This document shows positions 35,758 through 45,510 of a stretch of DNA of 64,000 bases, one piece after another (the first letter of the stretch is position 1; every line of letters begins with the position of its first letter). Below the pieces are notes generated by a model. That model saw only the letters and a list, made by a program, of their open reading frames with translations. It searched no databases and had not been told where the DNA came from. The translations under genes and the position numbers were made by a program. Source of the stretch: Chlorophyllum brunneum (lineage: Eukaryota; Basidiomycota; Agaricomycetes; Agaricales; Agaricaceae); assembly GCA_963576785.1 (NCBI GenBank), contig OY756142.1, positions 1,798,001 to 1,862,000 of the forward strand. Reading direction: 5' to 3'.

Positions 35758-35998
35758 CCTGATGACACTCAGATCTTGTGAATGTAGATAATTAATTTTT
35801 TATCGTTCCCATGAACATTCAAGATGCGTTGTTTTCAATTATTCAGTTCTTGGGACATATGGATCATAAACGTTCTTGGCTCGTTCTCGAGTTCTTTGAT
35901 TCCTCCATATCAACAATCTTCTCAGGTGTTTCAGCCACAAGTTGTATTCGAAAATATCTAGTTTCTTCTAGAATCTGCATCATCGCTGCGTATGTCAA

Positions 35999-37371
35999 TC
36001 AGAGTTTACCTTTCGTCACAGCTGGTCGGACGATGAAACCGAGTCGGGGGAAATGGGCATGGATTATGCCTTTCTGACCCTGGACCTGAATGATCATTTC
36101 CTCCCTATTGAGGGCAACCAGCTTCCCTACAGTGGGGAAATCACGACCTGGGGAGAATAAGTGCTCAGCTGACGTCGCGAAGTGAGGAACCTGAGGTCAC
36201 CTGTGTCTTCGGGGGCTATTTTGATCCTATCTCCCTGCCCAAGACCCAAGCGTTCGGCTTCCGTCGTACTGAAACCAACGATAGACAAGGGCTCAGAAGG
36301 CGAACTGACGACCAATTCCATTGCGTCTGTTCCTTTCAGCTTGCGTGGGGCCGGTTGACTGCTCTTTTTATTCCTCATGAGAACTGACATCCGAGACAGC
36401 CACTGTTATCCAGTCATTTCAGCGCCGGAGATCGACGGCACGAGTTCTTTACCTTGAGGGTTTTGGGGAACTGACGTGCATCATAGAGACTTTCTACACC
36501 GCGGAATCCACAGACCCACGCAAAAATGAAGTGAACTGAAATGTCAGCCAGGCTGGGAGACTCAGTATCGAACAGCCACTCGCGGTCATCACCAAGCTGC
36601 TCCTCCACCAGTGCCTGAAACACTATTCAAAAAAGAGGAACCGTTACACATAATTCAAATGAAGGCATACGAAGTGTGACGCAAGTTTGCTCATCGTTTG
36701 TGGCCGTGCAGCCTTGATGGCGTTTACATTGAGTGGTGCACCAAAGAACTGGTTTTGCTCTATTGAGGGTTATATATGGGGTAATAGGGGTTACTTACGG
36801 CGCTCCTGTCCTTGATAAAGTCAGCTGGTAACTTGTCCCAGGGTAAAAGCAAAGGACCAAGGCTGAAGAGCTGGTCGACATAGTACTTTGAGAATGCCTT
36901 GATCAGTCCCGTGTCCGTGCTTCCACCCTGTTTTCTCCGAGGAAGAAGGGTTGCGTATCCTGCGGAAGGAGGGAAGCGGCGCTCCAGTGCAGAGACAATT
37001 AGGCTTGATAAGAAATAAATAAGGAATGTCAGGCAGATCTGGGGAAGACATGCCTCGTGTCACAGTAGATGTCATTGCCAATCGCAAGGAGTGGGATCCG
37101 CCGGTATGTTATTCCAAGTAGATCGGTGATCTCGGGGCGAGGCAAGGCAGAGGACACCTAGGGGTGTCAGGGTTCAGCATTGCGTAGACAGGCAGTAATA
37201 ATACTTGCATCGACTTGAGAGTGACTGATTCCTTTGAGTAGCAGTGCATTGTCTAATTTATGTGAATAAGGTGATGCATCATAGCTTTATGACCGTCTGT
37301 CTTAGAACAAGTTATCACACATCGGACGGTAGACCTTACCGGTAGAGAATCACTGGGGGGGCTGCGGACAT
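35999..37371 (-). CDS. Glutathione S-transferase-like protein with C-terminal beta-domain
   Basis: A fungal GST-like protein. Exon 1 encodes MSAAPPVILYR, spliced to YDASPYSHKLDNALLLKGIS (thioredoxin-fold start), then LPRPEITDLLGITYRRIPLL, AIGNDIYCDT and SLIVSALERRFPPSAG. The helical GST C domain contains REWLFDTESPSLADISVHFI. A further module follows: GDRIKIAPEDTG, intron 36148-36200, then RDFPTVGKLVALNREEMIIQ and HAHFPRLGFIVRP, ending VTKGKL with stop 35999-36001. Two introns start with GC: 37158-37208 (GCAAGT) and 37004-37053 (GCATGT). Both are required by frame and family sequence. Without the 36148-36200 splice, the frame hits a stop at 36127, so a naive model would lose the last 50 residues. 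Substrate unknown. Confidence 0.82.
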
Positions 37372-37886
37372 ACTGGAGCGAGGTCAAAGGATCCCGCAGT
37401 GAAAAATTATGCAGTATTTATGCTGGTCTCCGGCTTCTGAATATGCCACTTTAACATGTGAACTCAAGGTGGGGAAGACGAATGGCGAAGCACTCAGTGG
37501 ACGATGGCCGGCAACACAGCCCGCCGAGCTGGCAGTTTTGAGCACGTGTCATCAAAAGGCCCCGTTTTTTTAAGGACGGGAGAGTAATTCATGTAGATGG
37601 TGCCTCAGGCATCCGTCCTACGGTGATTATACTAGGGCGAGGTATTTACGCTGTATGGGCACATATCGGTAGCATCTAGACAGCGAGGCTAAGCGCAGGC
37701 TAGATAATCGACTGTGGTTGTGACAGGCTTGGTGTTGTTTCGTTGAGGATGTACAGCCACGTGCGCCCATCATCGCCCCCGTTTCTATTTGGCTAAAAAC
37801 GACTCTGCGCGTTTTCATCACTACAACCACCTTCTCCTACCTCCCTTACCTTTCCCCCTCCGCCAGCGGTCTTCCTACGACTCATC
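37372..37886. promoter_or_regulatory. Divergent promoter, GST/chitin synthase
   Basis: 515 bp between opposite starts. It holds two CACGTG E-boxes (near 37542 and 37759) and a CT-rich run just upstream of the chitin synthase ATG. A bHLH-type factor could bind the E-boxes; this is inference. Confidence 0.5.
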
Positions 37887-40800
37887 ATGGGTGATTACCG
37901 GCCTCAGTTTTCCTCAGCTAGCTCCCAGTCTAGAGGTGAACAGTACGGGGACCCCTTCGCTGACCGTCCTCGCCAAACACAATTCTCCGAGCCCGAGCGG
38001 CCATACCGCGGCACTCCTTCCCCACTTGAGAGCACCATAACCCTTCCTCGAGATTTTAACGGGCAAGAAGGCTATGACGACGAGGACTACGTCGAGAAAC
38101 AGCCCCTGAACGCTGGTGGGTCGTACGCTGGTGGCTTCTACCCCCCTGGGTATGTGTGTGGCGTGTGTTTTCAAGCCCAATGTAAACTAACGTGACACCT
38201 CGCAGTCCGGTCGATCCCAGCGCATATGGAGAACCATACACTGCAGGCAGGCCCGCTTCAATTGTCTCGACATCGACAAATGGTGTCGACAGTGCCTGGC
38301 GACGGCGGCAGACGATCAAGCGCGGCGTTACGCGTAAGGTCAAGCTCACTAACGGTAACTTCATTGCGGAATACCCGGTCCCAACGCCCATCCACAACGC
38401 TATCGAGGCCAAGTGGAAGTCGACCAACACGACCGAGTTCTCGTAAGCGTTACATTCTCATGTTGGCATCATCTGACAGATAGTCTCGTATAGCCACATG
38501 AGGTACACTGCGGCGACTGTGGACCCTGACGAATTCACTGAGGCAAATGGGTGGTCCCTCCGCACCAAGATGTACAACCGTGACACTGAGATTCTTATTG
38601 CTGTCACATCCTACAACGAGGACAAGACGCTCTACGCCCGAACACTCCATGGTGTGATGCTCAACATTCGCGATATCTGCAAAACCAAACAATCAAAATA
38701 CTGGCGGAGGCATGCAGAAGAAGGGACCCCTGGTTGGCAAAAGATCACTGTAGCGCTCATCGTTGATGGTCTCGAGCCCATGGACAAGACCGTCCTCGAT
38801 ATTCTTGCTACAGTGGGCGTATATCAGGATGGTGTCATGAAGAAACAAGTAGATGGCAAGGACACTGTTGCTCACATCTTTGAAGTAAGCAATTTTCCAC
38901 CTTCCAGCCCGAAATTGATGTTTACTGTTAAAAATAGTACACCACTCAACTGTCTGTTGACGCAACACCACAGCTTGTGTTGCCGAGAGAGAACGACCCG
39001 AACAATCTGGTACCCGTACAGATCATCTTCGTATTGAAGGCGAAGAATCAGAAGAAGATCAACTCCCATCGTTGGCTCTTCAACGCCATCGGCAAGATAT
39101 TGAATGTGGGTACATCAATGTTAGGTGCCCTCTGTCATCTGATGGTCGTGAGTTAGCCTGAGATCTGTGTTCTCATTGATGCCGGTACTAAGCCTGGCCA
39201 CAAATCAATCTACTATCTCTGGGAAGCTTTCTACAATGATCCTCATCTTGGAGGCTGCTGCGGTGAAATTCATGCCATGATTAAGGGCGGAAAAAAGCTC
39301 TTGAATCCCCTCGTTGCTGCGCAGAATTTTGAATACAAGATGTCAAATATCCTTGGTGGGTATGAGCATGTTGATCTAACGGCGAGACCCTCACGCAATG
39401 TGTTTTATAGACAAACCCCTGGAGAGTAGCTTCGGATATGTCTCAGTACTTCCTGGTGCCTTCTCCGCGTACCGCTTTCGTGCCATCTTGGGTTGTCCCC
39501 TTGAGCAATATTTCCATGGTGATCATTCTCTTGCTGATCGTCTTGGTCCTAAGGGTATCTATGGCATGAACATCTTCACAAAGAACATGTTTTTGGGTAT
39601 GTTAACTTCAGCATACTCAACCTACTTTCCATTCTAATCTCGTTATAGCGGAGGATCGTATTCTGTGTTTCGAACTCGTCGCCAAGGCCAAGGACCGGTG
39701 GACTCTCACATATGTCAAGCCCAGCAAGGCTGAGACTGATGTTCCAGAGTCTGCTCCCGAGCTTATCGGCCAACGTCGACGTTGGTTGAATGGTTCCTTC
39801 GCTGCTTCCGTTGTAAGCCTCCAGCTTGTCCTAGCTGAATTAATCTCTGAAGGGGTTTACGTGCAGTATGCTCTAGTCAACTTCTTCAAACTCTATCGGT
39901 CTGGTCATGGTATCATTCGTATGTTCTTTTTCCACATTCAAGGTCTAGTAAGTTCAATAAGTTTCGGAGATTTTTTGCCTTGCGATGCTGATTCTCTCTC
40001 GCTAGTACAATGTTTTCTCTCTGGTCTTCTCTTGGTTTGCATTGGCCAACATGTGGCTCACCTTCAGCATCATCATCGACCTCCTTCCCAGCCAGAATAT
40101 CGTTATATTCGGCACTGCCGAAATCGTTAGTATCTTCTCGAGATATCATACATCTTACCTCATCCATACTTTGCAGACCCATTGGATCAATTTGGCTTTC
40201 AAATGGATTTATCTTTCTTTCCTCGCCCTACAGTTTATCCTTGCGCTCGGCAATCGACCGAAGGGTGAACGAACAGCATACGTGACCACTCTATGGTACC
40301 GCTTCGTTGGATGATCATATGTGCATTGTTCCTAATTCTTTTCAGGGTCTACGGCATCCTTTCGGTGTATCTTTTGGTCTGCTCATTCTGGCTCACTGTT
40401 CAGGCATTCAAGGTTAATCTAATAAGGCCATCGCGTTTTTGGCTAAGCTAACTCTCGTTCAGAATATTCCGAATGAACTGAAGGGCAAGTCTCAAAGCGA
40501 AATCATTGTCTCGTTCTTTGAGCCTCCTGTTGGTGCCCTAATCGCTGCTATGGTTTCAACTTTTGGGATCTACTTCATCGCTTCCTTTCTATACGTGAGT
40601 CTCCACATATTATGTAGTCAAAGCCTATACTTATGAATTGTCAGCGTGATCCTTGGCACATGTTCTCGAGTTTCTTCCAATACCTCTGTCTCGCCCCAAG
40701 CTTCACCAACGTTCTCAACGTATATGCGTTTTGTAACTTGCATGATGTCTCCTGGGGTACTAAGGGTAGTGACAAGGCCGAAGCATTGCCATCAGTATCT

Positions 40801-41259
40801 TCGTCCAAAACCAAGGATGCCGATGCACCTGTTGTAGAAGATACAACCAAAATGCAGGAGGATGTTGATGCGGCATTCAAGGAGACCGTCACTCGAGCTA
40901 TCACCAAAATCGAGACTAAAGAAGTTGTTGAGAAGCCCACAATGGATGATCAGAACAAGACTTTCCGTACCCGTCTCGTTTCGTTATGGATGTTGTCTAA
41001 CGCGGGCCTGGCGATCGCCATCGAGAATATCAATGGCCTGCCGAGTACCAACATCGAACAGGATAATAAAAGGTTGGCGCAGAAGCAGAATACTTATTTC
41101 GCCGTCATCCTGTACTCTACCTTTGGTCTTGCTGCGGTGCGCTTCATTGGGGTGAGTACTCCATATTCGTCCATGACCCTGCCAATATTGATATGGGCAA
41201 TGTAGTGTCTGTGGTACTTCTTCAAGCGCAACCTGTTCCGCTGCTGCCGTAGGAACTAG
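37887..41259 (+). CDS. CHS: Chitin synthase (family 1, class I-III type)
   Basis: A processive GT2 enzyme making chitin from UDP-GlcNAc at the plasma membrane, roughly 880 residues in about 14 exons. The hydrophilic N terminus starts [19 protein letters not shown]. The chitin synthase N domain has [20 protein letters not shown]. The catalytic part has [77 protein letters not shown] and the QRRRW signature at 39771-39785. Several membrane helices follow ([10 protein letters not shown] onwards). After a cytoplasmic Asp/Glu/Lys-rich loop ([17 protein letters not shown]), a final helix ends in the basic, cysteine-containing tail [12 protein letters not shown]. All motifs are intact, so it is probably active. 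There is no myosin or DEK domain, excluding classes V-VII. Confidence 0.95.
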
Positions 41260-41655
41260 ATTCACGTGTTGATACAAACGATACCTTTGTTACCCTCCTT
41301 TTTGACATGCCCTTGCCCTATCACCACAAGGACAATCTTTCTATCTAACCACTACTTCCTTCCGCTCTTGATAAACTGGACTGCTTTGCTCCTTATGATC
41401 ATCTCTCGTTCTACGTAATGCCTGTGTTCGCATGGGATGTCACTGTCTGGGGCAGTGAATAGGGTTTTTCTGAATCTTAAAAAATATTTATAAAGCCTTA
41501 AGTACAGTACCAGTTTGGTATCATCTTTGGGGTTCGGCTCGCAGAATGATATCCCTTAATCCAAGTGGGTTGATTCGGTCATATGGTATGTGACGTGTGG
41601 TTTTAATTGGTGCCTAATGAACACCGTGGAAATACACAAGCCGAGTCCACCAGAA
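41260..41655. other. Intergenic region between convergent genes
   Basis: About 400 bp joining the 3' ends of the chitin synthase and RING protein 1 genes. T-rich UTR-like sequence; nothing else recognised. Confidence 0.5.
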
Positions 41656-42514
41656 TCAAGAATACATTCCGGAAAAATCATGGCTGCTACCAGTGTCATC
41701 GGCGCTTTGTTCGCCAGTGGGACCAGATAAAGCGCGTTGGAGATGTATGGTGGGAAACAAATCATCGAAAGATGGCCCCGTTCCCAGTGCCGATTCTTGA
41801 GCTTGTTCAGGCCAGCTTCCTGGCTCTAGAAGATTCTTGCGGCACATTGGGCAAGTTAATTTCTACACATGAAGGGTGAAAATACGTCATGATAAAACTC
41901 AGAGGGAGCTTACGCCGGTTTTTATCCACTTTGTTATGCTGCCGAGGAGAATAAGTTTCAGTAAAAGTCAATCAGGGGATAGATGTTAAGTAAAAGGGGG
42001 TCGGGGGCCGTATATCTGTGGAAGCCGAAGGGGCAGCAGAAGGCAAATGAAAGAAACGTAACTCGCGTCTGCAGAAGAGATGGCCGCATTGCCAAGGCTG
42101 GCTTAACCTTGTCACACCAAGCTCGCCAGAATAAAATGCGGGGGATTCCATGACGCTTGCTGTCTCTTCCTCGGAAAGAATGGCAAGCAAAGGCTGCATG
42201 CAGATACTGCACATTGAGTCTAATTGGAAGTTAAGTGGCCAGGCGTGAAAAGGCTACTTGAACGAGTCCCAAACGTACCTGTATGACCGAGTTTCTCGAG
42301 CTCTTTCTCAGAAATGACTGGCAATGCATCTAGAAGAGCACTCGTTCTCTCTTGGTTTTGACTTGGTCTAGGGGTTTGGTGGATGCTTTGGCTCCAACTC
42401 GACTGGAATGATAGAGTGTACGTACCCTTCAGGTGTCGATTGGGATAGAAAGCGTTGGAGTGACTCTGTAATTATGGTTTGAAGTCTCTCTAGTTCATCC
42501 TGTGGCATGTTCAT
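41656..42514 (-). CDS. RING-finger protein 1 (long-loop RING)
   Basis: A probable small E3 ubiquitin ligase. It starts MNMPQDELERLQTIITESL. After introns come RTSALLDALPVISEKELEKL and then the RING: CSIC, a loop of about 35 residues ending GVTRLSQPWQ, CGHLFCRRD, ITKWIKTG and CPMCRKNLL. The C terminus is Ser/Asp/Gly-rich and ends SSHDFSGMYS. The exon joins at DITKW (donor inside GA|GTTACG) and KLTCPMC restore the full set of zinc ligands. The loop between the second and third ligands is unusually long and its GVTRL segment recurs in RING protein 2 of this window. Target unknown. An in-frame upstream ATG at 42577 would add 21 residues. Confidence 0.8.
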
Positions 42515-42760
42515 GGCACAGGTAAGATTAACTTCAAATGACGCGTGTCCAGTATATATATGAACGTGGGAATTCAATCGTGATCCACAAAATACAAACG
42601 CTTACAACAAAACGGATAGCAAGGACAGAACGAACACAAAACAAACATATATCGGAGATGACATGTGACATGAAACGAGGGAACAGACGACACAACGGAT
42701 CCAGCCCGAGGGAATTAGATATGGGAGGGTGAGGTTCTGGTGATACAATTTGCGAGGCGC

Positions 42761-43427
42761 CTAGAAGGGGTTCTCGCCATCTACCTCTATCTCTTGGGGT
42801 TGATCTTTGGTGGTGGTGTTCTCCCCCGGGGACCATTTATCATCACTGTCTTCTATGGTGGTTTCGATGTTCTCCTTGCGTGCAAAGAGTTGGACTGGTT
42901 TGGCGCCCCTGGATTTCAACATTAACATCAGAGGCCCTGAATGACGCAAGAGACGTACTTGTTGAACTGTTTCTTCTTGGCTGCATTAAGTTTCTGGGTT
43001 ACAGGTGTCATGAGGTTATCGGTGGGCGATACGTAGGTGGGGTTGCTGTGCAACGGTTAGCGAGCTGGCTCTACAGGACGGAATTTGAGACACACTGCGC
43101 CTTGGCAAACTTCTTTGCAAGGAGAGCTTTGGCACCCATGCCGGGGGCTTGGCTTGCAACGTTCCCAAGCGGGGCTTGTGGTACGACGACCTGGGCGGCT
43201 TGCGAGGGGTTGTGAAGAGGCTGGATTGGGGTAGCGAGAGGAGAATCGTTGGGGCTAGCAGTGGTCGACATAATAGGGAAGAGCGCGGGTGGGGTGCGGC
43301 TTGGAGTGTGTGAAGGTCGCTGTTGAGCGAGCTGTACGGCGGTGGGAGTGGAAGTGAGAGGCTCGTAAATTGGCAACAGGCGCGGGTTATTTCCATTTCG
43401 GGACGCGTTCAACTCGAACTCGGTCAT
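42761..43427 (-). CDS. Small hypothetical protein, low complexity
   Basis: A likely gene of unknown function. It begins MTEFELNASRNGNNPRLLPI, followed by a Ser/Thr/Pro/Gln-rich stretch, then KALLAKKFAKAQ and, after one or more short introns, LNAAKKKQFNK. A final exon starts GAKPVQLFARKENIETTIED and ends VDGENPF with stop 42761-42763. Support comes from continuous frames across usable splice sites, a lysine-rich centre and an acidic end. I recognise no domain. The middle exons (about 42985-43110) are uncertain. It may be a nuclear or RNA-associated basidiomycete-specific protein, but that is a guess. Confidence 0.5.
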
Positions 43428-44259
43428 GTGATCCCGTCCCGATCGTTGGGCGCTTATGTAACAAGCCTCGAAAACGTGCACTCTGGATAGGTCGCCGCCC
43501 GGTCGGTGGCACCTTTCCTGGTTTGTCACTCAGCATCCGACCTCCACCTTGGACCCGCCTGGCGCCTATAAACGATCCAGGCACGCTAGAATGCCCTTCG
43601 ACTGTGTGGTCTTTCGGAAAATGGAGGTTACTGGATTTTCTTTCCTCCGGACGTATTCAGGCAGAGTTCACGAATACGACATGGCTCTGACATCCTTGGC
43701 GCGACATATCGAATGGGGGCTCTTGGAGCCGATTTTCGAGGACAAAGACCAGGTCATCATTAGAACCATGCCAGTTAAGGGGCCGTGTTCGACTGGTGAG
43801 CAGTGTCGTGTCTTCCCGGACATAGTGTCAGAGACTGGTATAGAATGCTCGGGCATGGCTTGGCACGTGCTGTTGGTTATGCTATTTGCTTGATATCATA
43901 GTCTACTGGCACCTACCCAGGTATGCGGCATGCGCACTCTCGCAAGTTTAGTGCCAGAGCATTGGTGCATGATTCTGTGCTGTGAACAGGCAACAGCCCA
44001 GCGGAATATGCTGGTAAGGATCCCGGGACACGCGAGAGCAATTCCTACAGGGCCCTGGCGGCTAGGGGCTGAAACGCTGGGATGAGGTCACCAGGACGAG
44101 ATTGGGCTCTGTCGCGTGCGATCCGGCGCCTCAGCAGGTGTCAGATCTGCCTGGACTCTAACTCGCCTCCCATCCCACCACCCAGCCTGACTTTCAACAT
44201 CCACCCGCTCTCCCCTTCCTAAACACCGCCGTCTTAGGTTTCCCTCCACCCGTCCTGCT
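43428..44259. other. Intergenic region, hypothetical gene to Rheb
   Basis: About 830 bp between divergent starts. A 115-codon open frame (43549-43893, +) shows no motif and no good coding character. Otherwise nothing recognised. Confidence 0.45.
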
Positions 44260-45076
44260 ATGCCGACCACCAACCTTCTCAGAAAAAAACGCATCGTCGT
44301 CCTTGGCCCCCGCTCCGTCGGTGCGTTCCCCCTGCCCTACACAGTGACCCCCAATCATCCCTCCCCAACCAGGTAAATCCGCCCTCATCCTCCAATACCT
44401 CGAGAATCAGTTTGTCGAAAACTACTACCCCACTATCGAGGGTTCCTTCCGAAGGTGTATCAAACTCAACGGCACCGAATATGATTGTGAGATAATCGAC
44501 ACCGCTGGCCATGTATGTCCCACCGTCTCACGTACCCTGCATCCCTTTCACACCACACTAACTGACGTGCATACATCCACCTCCAGGATGAATTTTCTCT
44601 TGTTAACGCCAAACATACAATTGGAACTCATGGTTATATCTTCGTCTACTCGGTGACGTCCCGCAATTCTCTGGATATGGTTAAGATCCTATATGACAGA
44701 ATCCTTGATTTCTGCGGGGTCCAGCAAGTCCCTTGTGTGATTGTCGGGTCCAAATCAGACTTACAGCAGTTGTAAGCCCCTTTGAGCCCCTTCGACGCTG
44801 CGATTCCTGATTCGTCTCCCCAGCCGCCAGATAGCTCAGACCGAGGCTCAAGAATTCGCAAAGCTAAATAATGCCGCCTGGTTGGAGACGAGCGCGAAGA
44901 AAAACATTAACGTTGGTAAGCATAAATCTTTTCCCATCCTTCCTACCGGTCCTGATTTTGGATCAGCCCAAGTATTCGAGCTCTGCCTTGGAGAGATTGA
45001 AAAGCATTCAACCCAAAACGCTGCCTTCAAACCTCCACCCCCCTCAGCGGACAGGACCATCTGCATGATCATGTAG
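44260..45076 (+). CDS. RHB1: Rheb-family small GTPase
   Basis: A Ras-superfamily GTPase that activates TORC1 in many fungi and animals. P-loop GPRSVGKSA (interrupted by an intron after the first codon base of the glycine), with the arginine before SVGKS that is typical of Rheb. The effector loop is ENYYPTIEGSFRRCI, the G3 box DTAGHDEFS (Rheb usually has DTAGQDEYS), G4 GSKSDLQ and G5 TSAKKN. The C terminus ends CMIM, a CaaX box for farnesylation. About 190 residues, as expected. The catalytic-position glutamine of most Ras proteins is His here (AGHDE), which would be expected to alter intrinsic hydrolysis. Confidence 0.92.
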
Positions 45077-45510
45077 TCCCTTCTACGTCTCTAGAGTCTA
45101 GATATCCCCTATCTCCTTCACTGACTCTTTTTTCCCCTCGGGTTATTAGTCGTCGCATGATCGTTAGCCTTCATATTTCTTCACGCCCTCGCCAACCAGT
45201 GTTTCCAGGTGTTGCTTCAGCATTCCCTTCCCCATTCTCTCTTGTCACGTTTTCAGACAGCTCACATCGCTTTTCACTAATAGCACCAAAGTTCGTGCTT
45301 GCATTTGGCTTGTTCTCTCGTGTATCTTTGTAACTTTGTCCGTGTTGACTATGATTTTATGCTCTCCTTCCATCCCCTATGTTGATTTGCCATGCGTATT
45401 CTTTCAATATCCGATATACACGCCCACAACCCATCAGATACAGTCGCATAGAAGTAGTTCTTTGTTATTTCAACACACGCATACATCAATTGCCCTTCCA
45501 AAGATTCTCT
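45077..45510. other. Intergenic region between convergent genes
   Basis: 434 bp between the Rheb and beta-mannosidase stop codons. T/C-rich UTR-like sequence without a recognisable feature. Confidence 0.5.

Noticed and set aside
36023..36159. Plus-strand open stretch reading like a protein end (WSDDETESGEMGMDYAFL, ending TTWGE)
   Set aside because: It is exactly antisense to the last GST exon, whose minus-strand frame matches the GST C-terminal extension. The plus-strand donor and acceptor would give a 32-nt intron, too short.
43549..43893. 115-codon open frame upstream of Rheb
   Set aside because: No recognisable domain and poor coding character; may be chance in the promoter region.
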